A stretch of DNA of 64,000 bases from Methylobacteriaceae bacterium (lineage in GTDB: Bacteria; Pseudomonadota; Alphaproteobacteria; Rhizobiales; Beijerinckiaceae). Both the position numbers and the translations under genes were made by a program. The notes beneath the pieces are model-generated. The model made no database searches and had not been told where the DNA came from. It saw only the letters and a program-made list of their open reading frames with translations. Shown here in pieces: positions 51,817 through 60,977 of this stretch; positions within the stretch are counted from its first letter, which is position 1, and each line of letters opens with the position of its first letter. Where the stretch lies: NCBI GenBank assembly GCA_020638195.1, contig JACKJC010000005.1, forward strand, positions 310,001-374,000, in the 5' to 3' direction.

Positions 51817-54231
51817 ATGCGGATGATCGGCCGCTTTTTCGGCTTCGTATTTGCGACCGGCGCGATCCTTTTCGTGATCGGCGCCGTGGCGGTCGCTGCG
51901 GTGATCTACACCTATTCGAAGGATTTGCCCGACACCGCGCAGCTCAAGAACTACGAGCCGCCGGTCATGACCCGCGTCCACGCGGGCGACGGCTCGATTC
52001 TGGCCGAATATTCGCGCGAGCGTCGCCTCTATCTCCCCAGCTATGCGATCCCGCCGCTCGTGAAGCATGCGTTCATCGCGGCCGAGGACAAGAATTTCTA
52101 CACCCACAACGGCGTCGACCCCGAGGGCGTGGCCCGTGCCGTGATGATACTGCTGCAGGGCTCCAAGCATGTGCAGGGCGCATCCACCATCACGCAGCAG
52201 GTCGCCAAGAACTTCCTCGTCGGCAACGAGCGCTCGCTCGAGCGCAAGATACGCGAGGCGCTGATCTCCTTCCGCATCGAGGCCGCCTATTCGAAGGAGA
52301 AGATCCTCGAGCTCTATCTCAACGAGATCTATCTCGGCCTCGGCAATTACGGCGTCGCCGCCTCTGCGCTCAACTATTTCAACAAGTCGGTGCATGAACT
52401 GACGATTTCCGAGGTCGCCTATCTCGCCGCGTTGCCCAAGGCGCCGAGCGACCTAAATCCTTTCCGCAACCGCGAGAAGGCGATCGACCGCCGCAATTAC
52501 GTCATCCGCCGCATGGTCGACGACGGCTATGTCTCCAAGGAAGAAGGCGACAAGGCGCGCGCCGAGCCGCTCGGCGTCAACCCGCGCGCGCTCTCGCCCA
52601 ACACATACGTCGCGGGCTATTTCGCCGAGGAAGTCCGCCGCGAATTGTCGGACCGCTACGGCGACAAGAAGCTCTATGAGGGGGGCCTCTCCGTCCGCAC
52701 TACGCTCGATCCGCAGATGCAGGTCTGGGCCCGCAAGGCTCTGGTCAACGGTCTCGTGCGCTACGATGAGGCGCACGGCTTCCGCGGCGCGATGCAGCAC
52801 ATCGAGACGGCCGGCGACTGGGGCGTTCCGCTCGGCGCCATTCCCGCGCTCGGCGACGTGAAGCCCTGGCGCCTCGCTGTCATCCTCGACACGACGGATA
52901 CGCAGGCGCGCATCGGCCTTCAGCCGCCAAAGGAAAAGTCCGGCGAACTGGCGCGCGCGCGCGAAACCGGCGTGATCAATCGCGACGGCATGGCCTGGGC
53001 CGGCAGGTCGCCGCGTTCGGCTTTCAGCGTCGGCGACGTCGTTTACGTCGAGCCGATCGAGAAAACGCCCGGCGCCTATCGACTGCGGCAGGTGCCGGAG
53101 ATTTCCGGCGCGTTGATGGCGATGGACCCCTATACCGGCCGCGTCTTCGCCATGGTCGGCGGCTTCTCCTTTGACCAGTCGGAGTTCAATCGCGCCACAC
53201 AGGCGCAGCGCCAGCCGGGCTCTGCTTTCAAGCCCTTCGTCTACGCCACCGCGCTCGACAACGGTTATACGCCGTCCTCCGTCATTCTCGACGAGACGAT
53301 CGAGATCGACCAGGGCAACGGCGAGATCTGGCGTCCGGAGAACTTCGAAGGCCACGGCACCGGCCCGCATACGCTGCGTTACGGCATCGAGCACTCCAAG
53401 AACATGATGACGGTCCGTCTCGCCAGGGACGTAGGCATGCCGCTGATCGTCGAATATTCGAAGCGCTTCGGCATCTACGACGACATGGCGCCCTATCTGT
53501 CGCTGTCGCTGGGCGCCGGCGAGACCACGCTGATGCGCATGGTGACCGGCTACGCCATGCTCGACAATGGCGGCAAGCGCATCAAGCCGTCGCTGATCGA
53601 CCGCATCCAGGATCGCTGGGGCCACACGATCTACCGACACGACGAGCGCCAGTGCATCGGCTGCGACGCGGCGAAATGGGACAACCAGCCCGAGCCGAAG
53701 CTCGTCGACAAGCGCGAGCAGGTGCTCGATCCGCTGACCGCCTACCAGATCACCTCGATCATGGAGGGCGTGATCCTGCGCGGCACCGGCCAGAGCATCA
53801 AGTCGGTCGGCAAGCATCTCGCCGGCAAGACCGGCACGACCAACGACGCCAAGGATCTGTGGTTCGTCGGCTTCTCGCCCGATCTCGCGGTCGGCGTCTA
53901 CATCGGCTACGACCGTCCGCGTTCGCTCGGCTCCGGCAAGTCCGCGCAGGCCGCCACCTACGCCGCGCCGATCTTCCGCGACTTCATGTCGATGGCGCTG
54001 AAGGACAAGCCCGACGTGCCCTTCCGCGTGCCGCCGGGCATCAAGCTGATCTCCGTCGACCCGCGTTCGGGCATGCGCTCCTCCGGCGGCGGCTCGATCC
54101 TCGAGGCTTTCAAGCCCGGCACCGCGCCGCCAGACACCTATTCGGTCATCGGCGACGCCACCTCGCGCGGCGCTGCGCACGCGCCGGACGTGGATCGATC
54201 GGTGGGGTCTGGCACGGGCGGGCTTTATTGA
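51817..54231 (+). CDS. mrcA: Penicillin-binding protein 1A (bifunctional glycosyltransferase/transpeptidase)
   Basis: The 804-residue protein has an N-terminal membrane anchor at about 8-30, a GT51 domain (AAEDKNFYTHNGVDPEG with the catalytic glutamate, GASTITQQVAKNFL, LYLNEIYLG), an OB-like insert, and a transpeptidase domain with SAFKP near residue 468, SKN near 527 and KTGTT near 670. It polymerises lipid II and cross-links the chains in the periplasm. It follows the amidase by about 256 bases. Its stop lies about 15 bases from the convergent double-HTH gene. Confidence 0.96.
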   Translation: MRMIGRFFGFVFATGAILFVIGAVAVAAVIYTYSKDLPDTAQLKNYEPPVMTRVHAGDGSILAEYSRERRLYLPSYAIPPLVKHAFIAAEDKNFYTHNGVDPEGVARAVMILLQGSKHVQGASTITQQVAKNFLVGNERSLERKIREALISFRIEAAYSKEKILELYLNEIYLGLGNYGVAASALNYFNKSVHELTISEVAYLAALPKAPSDLNPFRNREKAIDRRNYVIRRMVDDGYVSKEEGDKARAEPLGVNPRALSPNTYVAGYFAEEVRRELSDRYGDKKLYEGGLSVRTTLDPQMQVWARKALVNGLVRYDEAHGFRGAMQHIETAGDWGVPLGAIPALGDVKPWRLAVILDTTDTQARIGLQPPKEKSGELARARETGVINRDGMAWAGRSPRSAFSVGDVVYVEPIEKTPGAYRLRQVPEISGALMAMDPYTGRVFAMVGGFSFDQSEFNRATQAQRQPGSAFKPFVYATALDNGYTPSSVILDETIEIDQGNGEIWRPENFEGHGTGPHTLRYGIEHSKNMMTVRLARDVGMPLIVEYSKRFGIYDDMAPYLSLSLGAGETTLMRMVTGYAMLDNGGKRIKPSLIDRIQDRWGHTIYRHDERQCIGCDAAKWDNQPEPKLVDKREQVLDPLTAYQITSIMEGVILRGTGQSIKSVGKHLAGKTGTTNDAKDLWFVGFSPDLAVGVYIGYDRPRSLGSGKSAQAATYAAPIFRDFMSMALKDKPDVPFRVPPGIKLISVDPRSGMRSSGGGSILEAFKPGTAPPDTYSVIGDATSRGAAHAPDVDRSVGSGTGGLY

Positions 54232-54245
54232 GGCGCTACGGCCCC

Positions 54246-54686
54246 TCAGGTTCCGATCAATAGCCCAGGTTTGATACCGAGAGCCTTTGCGAGTTCGATA
54301 ATTTGCTGGACCGGCATCAAATCGAGTTTGGATGAATCTGCTTCGATTTCAGCGAGCGCCTCGTCATGGAGGTTGGCTCGCTTTGCCACGTCTGAACGCG
54401 CCAGTTTCGCGATTCCGAGGTGGCGTGTGACGACGTCGTTCCGTTGAGAATTTCCTTGCGAAGGATCGGGAGGTTCCAATCCGGTAAGGGAAAAGATGTC
54501 GAGACCGAGAATCCGGCAAAGCCGCTTGGCCTTTTCAACGTCCAAGACGGTCGCGAATTCGTCAGGATACGATTCGACATCCCCATATTCGTAGATTGAT
54601 AGCCCGCAACGCGCTGCGACTTCGACATCATCCAAGCCGAGTTCCAACCGACGAGTCTCGATCTGCTCATTGATGGGTTGTGGCAT
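54246..54686 (-). CDS. Double helix-turn-helix (XRE-like) regulator
   Basis: The 146-residue protein appears to have two XRE-like helix-turn-helix regions: residues of about 5-60 (RRLELGLDDVEVAARCGLSI then LCRILGLDIFSLTG) and of about 80-145 (VTRHLGIAKLARSDVAKRAN then ELAKALGIKPGLLIG). There is no output domain, so it is probably a small repressor. Its codon use is more AT-rich than the neighbours. It is divergent from the VapB antitoxin gene across 106 bases and may regulate that promoter. Longer upstream starts are antisense to vapB. Confidence 0.68.
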   Translation of the reverse strand: MPQPINEQIETRRLELGLDDVEVAARCGLSIYEYGDVESYPDEFATVLDVEKAKRLCRILGLDIFSLTGLEPPDPSQGNSQRNDVVTRHLGIAKLARSDVAKRANLHDEALAEIEADSSKLDLMPVQQIIELAKALGIKPGLLIGT

Positions 54687-54739
54687 CCATGCCCTTTCTG
54701 TCCCTTGAGCTACGCAGTGGGCGACGCGTCGTAAAGTTC

Positions 54740-54780
54740 TTGAATATGACTTCGATAGATATACATTACTATCGTATATC
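54740..54780 (+). promoter_or_regulatory. vapBC promoter with overlapping inverted repeats
   Basis: TTGAAT at 54740-54745 and TACATT at 54762-54767 are 16 bases apart. Two overlapping inverted repeats cover the -10 region: GATATAC (54758-54764) with GTATATC (54774-54780), and CGATAG (54753-54758) with CTATCG (54769-54774). Autoregulation of this kind by the antitoxin-toxin complex is known for VapBC systems; the double-HTH protein could also bind here. Confidence 0.5.
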
Positions 54781-54792
54781 CGAAGGTGCGCC

Positions 54793-55026
54793 ATGCAGGT
54801 TTCCCGTTGGGGCAATAGCCTCGCCATCCGTATCCCGGCGGCTATCGCCGAGGCCCTCGACCTCAAGGAGGGCGACGAGGTGGAAGTTGCTGTCGCAGGC
54901 GACCGACGTATCGAAGTTTCCCGAGACGACAGGCGCGCCAGGGCGATTGCGAGAATGAGGGCTCTCGCCAAGATCGAATTGCCGCCCGGATGGAAGTTCG
55001 ATCGCGATGAGGCGAACAAGCGTTGA
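54793..55026 (+). CDS. vapB: AbrB/MazE-type antitoxin of a VapBC system
   Basis: The 77-residue protein has the swapped-hairpin DNA-binding domain at residues of about 1-45 (SRWGNSLAIRIPAAIAEALDL then EGDEVEVAV) and a basic C-terminal tail (LPPGWKFDRDEANKR) that normally wraps the toxin. It would neutralise the PIN toxin and repress the operon. Its stop codon overlaps the TTG start of the toxin gene (TTGA at 55023-55026), the usual coupling. Inverted repeats upstream fit an operator. Confidence 0.85.
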   Translation: MQVSRWGNSLAIRIPAAIAEALDLKEGDEVEVAVAGDRRIEVSRDDRRARAIARMRALAKIELPPGWKFDRDEANKR

Positions 55027-55442
55027 GCGGAAATGTTCGCAATTTCCTAGATACGAACATCTTGATCTATGCCTATTCGGACGACCCTCGTGAGTCTGTC
55101 GCGCGCTCTTTGGTCGAGGCAGGCGGAGCAATCAGCGTTCAGTGCCTGAATGAATTCGTCAACGTCGCTCGCGGCAGGCTCCAATTGTCGTGGGCATTCG
55201 TCGAAGAGCGTATTTCCTCAATTCGCGAACTCATTCCCACCATCTGCGCGATCGACGCGGAGACGCACGACGAAGCCCGGCGACTTGCCGAGCGCTACGC
55301 CATTCACATCTACGATGCGACGATTGTCGCATCTGCATTGCAGTCCGGGTGCGAAGTTCTCATGACTGAAGACATGCAAGATGGACTGCTCATCGATGGG
55401 CGGCTCCGGATCGAGAACCCGTTTCGTACCCATCGCGCTTGA
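55023..55442 (+). CDS. vapC: PIN-domain ribonuclease toxin of a VapBC system
   Basis: The 139-residue protein has the four acidic PIN residues in place: LDTNILIYAYS (Asp), CLNEFVNVA (Glu), YDATIVASAL (Asp) and TEDMQDG (Glu/Asp). VapC toxins cleave RNA, mostly tRNA-fMet or 23S rRNA sites; the target here is unknown. It starts at TTG 55023 overlapping the antitoxin stop; a weak start may keep toxin below antitoxin. It lies 37 bases before prfB in the same direction. Confidence 0.88.
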   Translation: MSGNVRNFLDTNILIYAYSDDPRESVARSLVEAGGAISVQCLNEFVNVARGRLQLSWAFVEERISSIRELIPTICAIDAETHDEARRLAERYAIHIYDATIVASALQSGCEVLMTEDMQDGLLIDGRLRIENPFRTHRA

Positions 55443-55479
55443 TGCTGGACATCTAAACCAATCCCGCTAAAAGACCCGC

Positions 55480-56611
55480 ATGCGCGCTGAACCCGAAGCA
55501 CTCGTCGAACAGATCAAGCAGTCCGTGGGACTGCTGAGGAGGCATCTTTGACGTCGAAACATCGACGCGCCGCCTCGCGGAACTGAACGCAAAATCCGAA
55601 CATCCCGATTTCTGGAACGATCCCGACGTCGCGCAGAAGCTGATGCGCGAGCGCAACGAGCTCGAGGATCGTCTGGGCTCCATCGACCGTTTCGAGCGCG
55701 AACTCGACGACGCCATCACGCTGGTCGAACTCGGCGAGAGCGAGAACGACGCGGACACCGAGAAGGAAGGCGTCGCCGCCCTCAAGGCGCTGGTCGCCGA
55801 GGCGCGCCGCCGCCAGGTGGAGGCCCTGTTCGCCGGCGAGGCCGACGGCAACGACACTTATATCGAAGTCCATTCCGGCGCCGGCGGCACCGAGAGCCAG
55901 GACTGGGCGCGCATGCTGTTCCGCATGTACGCGCGCTGGGCGGAGCGCCACAAGTTCCGTGTCGAGATCATCGAGGAAACGGCGGGCGAGGAAGCCGGCA
56001 TCAAGTCTGGCACGATCCTGGTGAAGGGCATGAACGCGCACGGCTGGTCCAAGACCGAGTCCGGCGTGCATCGCCTCGTGCGCATCTCGCCATTCGATTC
56101 GAATGCGCGCCGCCACACGAGCTTCGCTTCCGTTTGGGTCTATCCCGTCATCGACGACAAGATCGACATCCAGATCAACGAGGCCGACTGCCGCATCGAC
56201 ACGTTCCGTTCGTCCGGCGCGGGCGGCCAGCACGTCAACACCACGGATTCGGCTATCCGCATCACGCATATCCCGACCGGCATCGTCGTCGCCTGCCAGA
56301 TGGAGCGCTCGCAGCACAAGAACCGTGCGACTGCCTGGAACATGCTGCGCGCGCGACTGTACGAGCTTGAGCTGGAAAAGCGTGAGGCCGAGGCCAACGC
56401 CATCGCCGCCTCCAAGACCGATATCGGCTGGGGCCACCAGATCCGCTCCTACGTGCTGCAGCCCTACCAGCTCGTGAAGGACCTGCGCACGGGCGTGACC
56501 TCGGGCACGCCGGACGAGGTGCTCGACGGCGATCTCGACGATTTCATGGAAGCAGCGCTCGCGCAGCGCATCCACGGCGGCGGCCCGGAGAAGGTCGAGG
56601 ACGTGGATTGA
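55480..56611 (+). CDS. prfB: Peptide chain release factor 2, with programmed +1 frameshift
   Basis: RF2 recognises UGA and UAA stop codons and releases the finished peptide. The reading frame starts at ATG 55480, runs 23 codons and meets an in-frame TGA at 55549-55551. Translation must shift +1 there to continue from GAC at 55550, giving about 376 residues. The second part has the anticodon tripeptide SPF in RISPFDSNARR near residue 202 and the GGQ motif in SSGAGGQHVNTTDSA near 246. Read without the shift, only a 23-residue peptide results. The shift is the family's normal control and not an error. Confidence 0.95.
55537..55552 (+). promoter_or_regulatory. Programmed +1 frameshift site of prfB
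   Basis: An internal AGGAGG at 55537-55542 is followed by CAT, then CTTTGAC: CTT slips to TTT when RF2 is scarce and TGA stalls. The SD-like element sits three bases before CTT, as in the classic prfB site. RF2 thus regulates its own level. Confidence 0.95.
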
Positions 56612-56620
56612 ATGGACCGC

Positions 56621-56663
56621 GAGCCGTCAGGCTCGCTCTTGTGAAGTGCGAGCCTGACGGCTC
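56621..56663. repeat. Nested 16-base inverted repeat between convergent genes
   Basis: GAGCCGTCAGGCTCGC at 56621-56636 and its exact reverse complement at 56648-56663 flank an 11-base loop. Each arm is itself a small hairpin (GAGCC-GTCA-GGCTC and GAGCC-TGAC-GGCTC). It lies between the convergent stops of prfB and the M23 peptidase gene, so it may be a terminator or a REP-like element. No T-run follows directly. Confidence 0.75.
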
Positions 56664-56672
56664 ACCTTCCGT

Positions 56673-58082
56673 TCAGTCTCTCGCCGTCAGCAGCTTTGCC
56701 GCCTTCACGAATCGCGAGGGATCGGTCGCCTGGTCGTCGATCCGCACTTCGTAATGCAGGTGCGGACCCGTGGACCGTCCCGTCGAGCCGACTCGGCCGA
56801 TGACGTCGCCAGCCTTCACGGTCTGTCCATCCGTCACTGCGATCGCCGACAGGTGCCCATAGCGCGTCGACAGGCCGTTGCCGTGCTCGATTTCCACCAT
56901 ATTGCCGTAGCCGCCGGTCCAGCCGGCGGTGACGACCTTTCCGCCGGCCGTCGCTCGGGCGGGGGTTCCGGTCTCGGCGCGCATGTCGAGCCCGGAATGC
57001 AGGGCGGGGCGGCCGAGGAAGGGGTCGGAGCGATAGCCGAAGGTCGAGGTGATCTCGAGATGGCCGGAGAGCGGCTTGCGCACCGGCACGTACGGCAGGA
57101 CCCGCCGGATGCGGTCGAGAGAGGCGAATGCGCCCTGAACGCTGGCGAGCTGGCGCTCGAAGGCCGAGCCTTTGCCGTCGACATCGGCGGGGATGAAGGG
57201 GCCGCCGACGGCCGGTTTGGCGCTGGCGGGCGGTTTGAGGCGGGCCGGCGAGAGACCGGTCGCGGCGATGACCGATTCGAGTTGTTCGGCCTTGCGTTTG
57301 GCGGGCGCCGCGAGGGCGGCGAGGGCTGTCACCTGCCGGCGCTCGATCCGGTCGAGCGAGGCCGCGATCAGCTCGATCCGCGCCGTAGTCGGCATGTCGG
57401 CGTCCGCGGCCTCGGCGACGATACGATCCGGCTCGAGCGATAGCGAGCCCGAGCGCAATGGCTGGCTGCGCTCCGTCGAGCGGCCGCGCAATTCGAACCC
57501 GTCGGGCCGCGGTTTGTCCGCTTTGAACGGAAGGTCGTCCATCGGCTGTGGCATCGGCGCGAAGCCGTTGGCCTTGGTCTCCGGGCCGCCAGTGGCGATT
57601 GGCGCGCGCCGACGGTCTGAGGCGGCGTGGGCCGCGGGCCGGGCGGCCGCTGGTGGCAGGGAGGCTGTGGTCTCGGCCGACACGCCGATCCGCTCGCCGA
57701 GCGCCGCGACGATCGCCGTGCGCGTCTCGAGCTGCGCCTCGCGGGCGATCAGGTGCTGCACCTTGCCTTCGAAGGAATCCTGGTCGAGCAGCTGCCGGCT
57801 CGTCACGCGGTCGAGCTGCAGCCGCATGGCGGCGAGCCGGTCCTCATAGGCGTATTGCTGGCGGGCCTGGCGCGCCATCAGCGCGGCGACCATGTCGTCG
57901 CGGAAGAAGAGATAGGCGGTGGCGCCGAGATAGATCGCGCCCAGGAGTGGCAGGCCGGCCGCGAGCGAATAAAGCGCGCCCGGCCGCAGCGCGAACCGCT
58001 TCTGGCGGCCGCCGCGCGAGACGGTGAAGAAGAAATGGCTGTCCGGCTCCTTGGCCGAGGGGAAATACGTACGTACTGACAT
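56673..58082 (-). CDS. Membrane-anchored M23-family metallopeptidase
   Basis: The 469-residue protein has one membrane segment at about residues 40-62, a coiled-coil-like region of about 70-130, a long Ala/Pro/Arg-rich linker, and a C-terminal M23 (LytM) domain with STFGYRSDPFLG, HSGLDMRAETGTP near 363 and GPHLHYEVRIDD near 439. All zinc and catalytic residues of the active class are kept. Proteins of this type cut peptidoglycan cross-links or activate amidases. The start at 58082 has no strong ribosome-binding site. Confidence 0.9.
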   Translation of the reverse strand: MSVRTYFPSAKEPDSHFFFTVSRGGRQKRFALRPGALYSLAAGLPLLGAIYLGATAYLFFRDDMVAALMARQARQQYAYEDRLAAMRLQLDRVTSRQLLDQDSFEGKVQHLIAREAQLETRTAIVAALGERIGVSAETTASLPPAAARPAAHAASDRRRAPIATGGPETKANGFAPMPQPMDDLPFKADKPRPDGFELRGRSTERSQPLRSGSLSLEPDRIVAEAADADMPTTARIELIAASLDRIERRQVTALAALAAPAKRKAEQLESVIAATGLSPARLKPPASAKPAVGGPFIPADVDGKGSAFERQLASVQGAFASLDRIRRVLPYVPVRKPLSGHLEITSTFGYRSDPFLGRPALHSGLDMRAETGTPARATAGGKVVTAGWTGGYGNMVEIEHGNGLSTRYGHLSAIAVTDGQTVKAGDVIGRVGSTGRSTGPHLHYEVRIDDQATDPSRFVKAAKLLTARD

Positions 58083-58161
58083 GGCTCACTCCGGACGCAG
58101 TCCGGCCGCATCCGCAGTCATCAGAAACCATTAAGGTTAATGCTTCGGAAAACCGCCCGGC

Positions 58162-59448
58162 CTAAACGTCGTCGGGCAGTGCGAGCGGGCTGGCCAGAAC
58201 CTTGTCCACGCGCTTTCCATCGATGTCGACGACCTCGAATCGCCAGCCGAGCGCCTCGACCTCGTCGCCGAGTTCGGGCATCCGCTCGAGCGCGGATATG
58301 ACGAAGCCCGCGACCGTTTCGTAGTCCCGGCTCGCGGGCAGGGCGAGGCCCAGCCGTTCCGCCATCTCGTCCGCCGGCATGGCGCCGGCCAGCAGCCAGG
58401 ACCCGTCCTTGCGTCGCACGGCCTCGGGCTCGGGCTGGTCTGAGCGAAAGGCGCCGGCGATGGCGTCGAGAATGTTGGCGGGCGTGACGATGCCTTCAAA
58501 ATTGCCGTATTCGTCGTGCACGAGCGCAAGCGGCGTATCGGCATGTCGCAGTACGTCGAGCACCGAGAGTGCGTCGAGCGTGTCCGGCACGACAGGCGCC
58601 GTCCGGATCGCGCTTCCAACGTCGAAATCATCGCCGGAGAGCGCGCGCGCGAGCAGATCGCGCGTCTCCACGACGCCGATCATATTGTCGGGATCGCCGT
58701 CCGCCACGGGCACGCGCGAGTGGGGGCTGCCGATCAGAATGCGGCGAATGTCGTCCGCCTGTGCGGCCCGGTCGATCCAGGTCACGCGCGGGCGCGGCGT
58801 CATGATATGGCGCGCGTCACGGTCGCCGAGCCGCAGGACGCCGGCAATCATCGCCCGCTCGCCCGTCTCGATCACGCCCGCCGTCTCGGCTTCGGCAAGC
58901 ACGGACCTGATGTCCTGCTCGGTGACGGAGGTCTCCGGGCGCTCCTGCGCGCCGAATAGGCGAAAGACGAGCCGCGCCGAGGCGTCCAGCAGCCAGATCA
59001 GGGGCGCCGCCGCGCGCGAGATCAGGGTCATCGGCGCCGCCGCCGCGCATGCGATCGCCTCCGGGTCGCGCAGCGCGACCTGCTTGGGGATGAGTTCGCC
59101 GATGACGACGGAAAAATAGGTGATGGTTCCGATCACCAGCGCATAGGCCGACGGCTCGGCGAAACGCGCGGGCGCGCCCCAGAGTTCGAGCATCGCCTGA
59201 AGCCGCGCGCTCAAACCCGCGCCCGAAAAAACGCCGGCCAGAATGCCGACGAGCGTGATGCCGATCTGAACTGTCGACAGGAAGCGCCCGGGGTCTTCGG
59301 CGAGCCGCAGCGCCTGGGCCGCGCCCGGACGCCCGGCGTCGGCCATCGCCTTCAAGCGCGGTCTGCGCGCGGAAACGACCGCGAGTTCGGACAGGGCGAA
59401 AAGGCCGTTGACGGCGATCAGGCAGGCGGCGACGACGAGTTCGAGCAC
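58162..59448 (-). CDS. CorC/HlyC-type membrane protein with DUF21 and CBS domains
   Basis: The 428-residue protein has a DUF21 domain with about three or four membrane segments (residues of about 1-170, including SALSELAVVSARRPRLK-type sequence), a CBS pair at about 200-320 (HIMTPRPRVTWID, VHDEYGNFEGIVTPANILDA) and a C-terminal CorC_HlyC domain at about 340-425. The family is tied to magnesium or cobalt efflux and to ion transport (CNNM relatives); older 'hemolysin' labels are unsupported. It is divergent from tyrS across 140 bases. Confidence 0.9.
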   Translation of the reverse strand: MLELVVAACLIAVNGLFALSELAVVSARRPRLKAMADAGRPGAAQALRLAEDPGRFLSTVQIGITLVGILAGVFSGAGLSARLQAMLELWGAPARFAEPSAYALVIGTITYFSVVIGELIPKQVALRDPEAIACAAAAPMTLISRAAAPLIWLLDASARLVFRLFGAQERPETSVTEQDIRSVLAEAETAGVIETGERAMIAGVLRLGDRDARHIMTPRPRVTWIDRAAQADDIRRILIGSPHSRVPVADGDPDNMIGVVETRDLLARALSGDDFDVGSAIRTAPVVPDTLDALSVLDVLRHADTPLALVHDEYGNFEGIVTPANILDAIAGAFRSDQPEPEAVRRKDGSWLLAGAMPADEMAERLGLALPASRDYETVAGFVISALERMPELGDEVEALGWRFEVVDIDGKRVDKVLASPLALPDDV

Positions 59449-59588
59449 GTAACAATGCGCCGCTTTCGCTGCGCTCTCCTTCTGCGCCCACAGTGAAGCC
59501 GCCGGCGTCCGACGTCAAACCGGCGGCCCGGCAGGCTTGCCACCCGGCGGCGCCCCGCCTAAACGTCGCCGTTCAAAAGGAACCGACC

Positions 59589-60845
59589 GTGGCCGACTTT
59601 CGTCCGAAATCCGAATTCCTCGCCGCTCTCATCGAGCGCGGCTACCTGCATCAGTGCTCGGACCTCGAAGGGCTCGACGCGAAGGCCAGGGCAGGCGAGC
59701 TCATCGCCTATATCGGCTTCGATTGCACGGCGCCCTCGCTGCATGTCGGCTCGCTGCTGCCGATCATGATGCTGTCCTGGCTGCAGAAGACCGGCGGCAA
59801 GCCCGTGCCTTTGATGGGCGGCGGCACCACGCGCGTCGGCGATCCCTCCGGCAAGGACGAGGCGCGCAAGATCCTGTCGATCGAGGCGATCGAGGAGAAC
59901 AAGGACGGCATCAAGCGCGTCTTCTCGAAATTCCTGAAGTTCGGCGACGGCAAGACGGACGCCGTCATGCCCGACAACGCAGAATGGCTGACCAAGCTCA
60001 ACTACATCGACTTCCTGCGCGATGTCGGCAGGCATTTTTCCGTCAATCGCATGATGTCGATGGATTCGGTGAAGCTGCGCCTCGAACGCGATCAGGAACT
60101 GTCCTTCATCGAGTTCAACTACATGTGCCTGCAGGCATACGATTTCGTGGAGCTGAACAAGCGCTACGGCTGCATCGCACAGATGGGCGGCTCCGATCAG
60201 TGGGGCAATATCGTCACCGGCATCGACCTCGGCCGCCGCATGGGCACGCCGCAGCTCTACGCGCTCACCTCGCCGCTGCTGACGACGGCGTCGGGCCAGA
60301 AGATGGGCAAGACGCATTCCGGCGCGGTATGGCTCGAAGCCGACATGTGCAGCCCGTGGGACTACTGGCAGTTCTGGCGCAACGCCGAGGACGCCGACGT
60401 TGCGCGTTTTCTTAAGCTCTTCACCTTCCTGCCGATGGACGAGATCGCGCGTCTCGCCGCGCTCGGCGGCGCCGAGATCAACGAGGCGAAGAAGGTTCTG
60501 GCGAACGAGGCCACGGCCCTCGTGCATGGCCGCGAAGCAGCAGAGCAGGCTGCCGAAACCGCGCGAAAAACATTCGAGGAGGGCGTCGCGGCGGATACGC
60601 TGCCGACGGTCGAGATTTCGGCCGCCGAGATGGATGCGGGCGTTGGCGTGCTCACGGCTTTCGTTCAGGCGGGGCTCGTCGCCTCGACCGGCGAGGCGCG
60701 CCGGCAGATCAAGGGCGGCGGTTTGCGTGTCAACGATGCGCCGGTCGCTGACGAGCGTGGCGTGCTGCGCGCGGCCGACTTGCGTGACGGTGCGATCAAA
60801 CTGTCGCTCGGCAAGAAGAAGCACGTGCTCCTGAAGTCGAAATAG
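59589..60845 (+). CDS. tyrS: Tyrosine-tRNA ligase
   Basis: The 418-residue class I synthetase attaches tyrosine to tRNA-Tyr. It has the HIGH-type motif LHVGSLLP, the GDPSGKDEAR segment, the tyrosine-binding Gln/Asp region GGSDQWGNIVTG, the KMSKS-type motif KMGKTHSGAV near residue 238 and a C-terminal S4 domain. Length and motifs fit the TyrRS form found in Alphaproteobacteria. The start is GTG at 59589, with AAGGA about six bases upstream; a longer frame upstream is non-coding-like. Confidence 0.96.
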   Translation: MADFRPKSEFLAALIERGYLHQCSDLEGLDAKARAGELIAYIGFDCTAPSLHVGSLLPIMMLSWLQKTGGKPVPLMGGGTTRVGDPSGKDEARKILSIEAIEENKDGIKRVFSKFLKFGDGKTDAVMPDNAEWLTKLNYIDFLRDVGRHFSVNRMMSMDSVKLRLERDQELSFIEFNYMCLQAYDFVELNKRYGCIAQMGGSDQWGNIVTGIDLGRRMGTPQLYALTSPLLTTASGQKMGKTHSGAVWLEADMCSPWDYWQFWRNAEDADVARFLKLFTFLPMDEIARLAALGGAEINEAKKVLANEATALVHGREAAEQAAETARKTFEEGVAADTLPTVEISAAEMDAGVGVLTAFVQAGLVASTGEARRQIKGGGLRVNDAPVADERGVLRAADLRDGAIKLSLGKKKHVLLKSK

Positions 60846-60977
60846 GCGGTTGCAACGCGTCGCGGCGTTGTGACGAAGCTGCCGGATTAAGGCTTCGCTG
60901 CGGTTGAACTTGCCAATCGGATTACGGAACGGCACTCTGGGTGGTACAGGGATGTCCACGGGACTCTGGAAAATCAC

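Noticed and set aside
52453..54180. A 575-codon open frame on the minus strand
   Set aside because: It is antisense to the well-supported PBP1A gene and shows no motif.
55480..55551. prfB as a broken gene or sequencing error
   Set aside because: The AGGAGG-CAT-CTT-TGA-C arrangement is the known programmed frameshift site of RF2.
60853..60870. Hairpin CAACGC/GCGTTG after tyrS as a terminator
   Set aside because: The stem is only six bases and no T-run follows.
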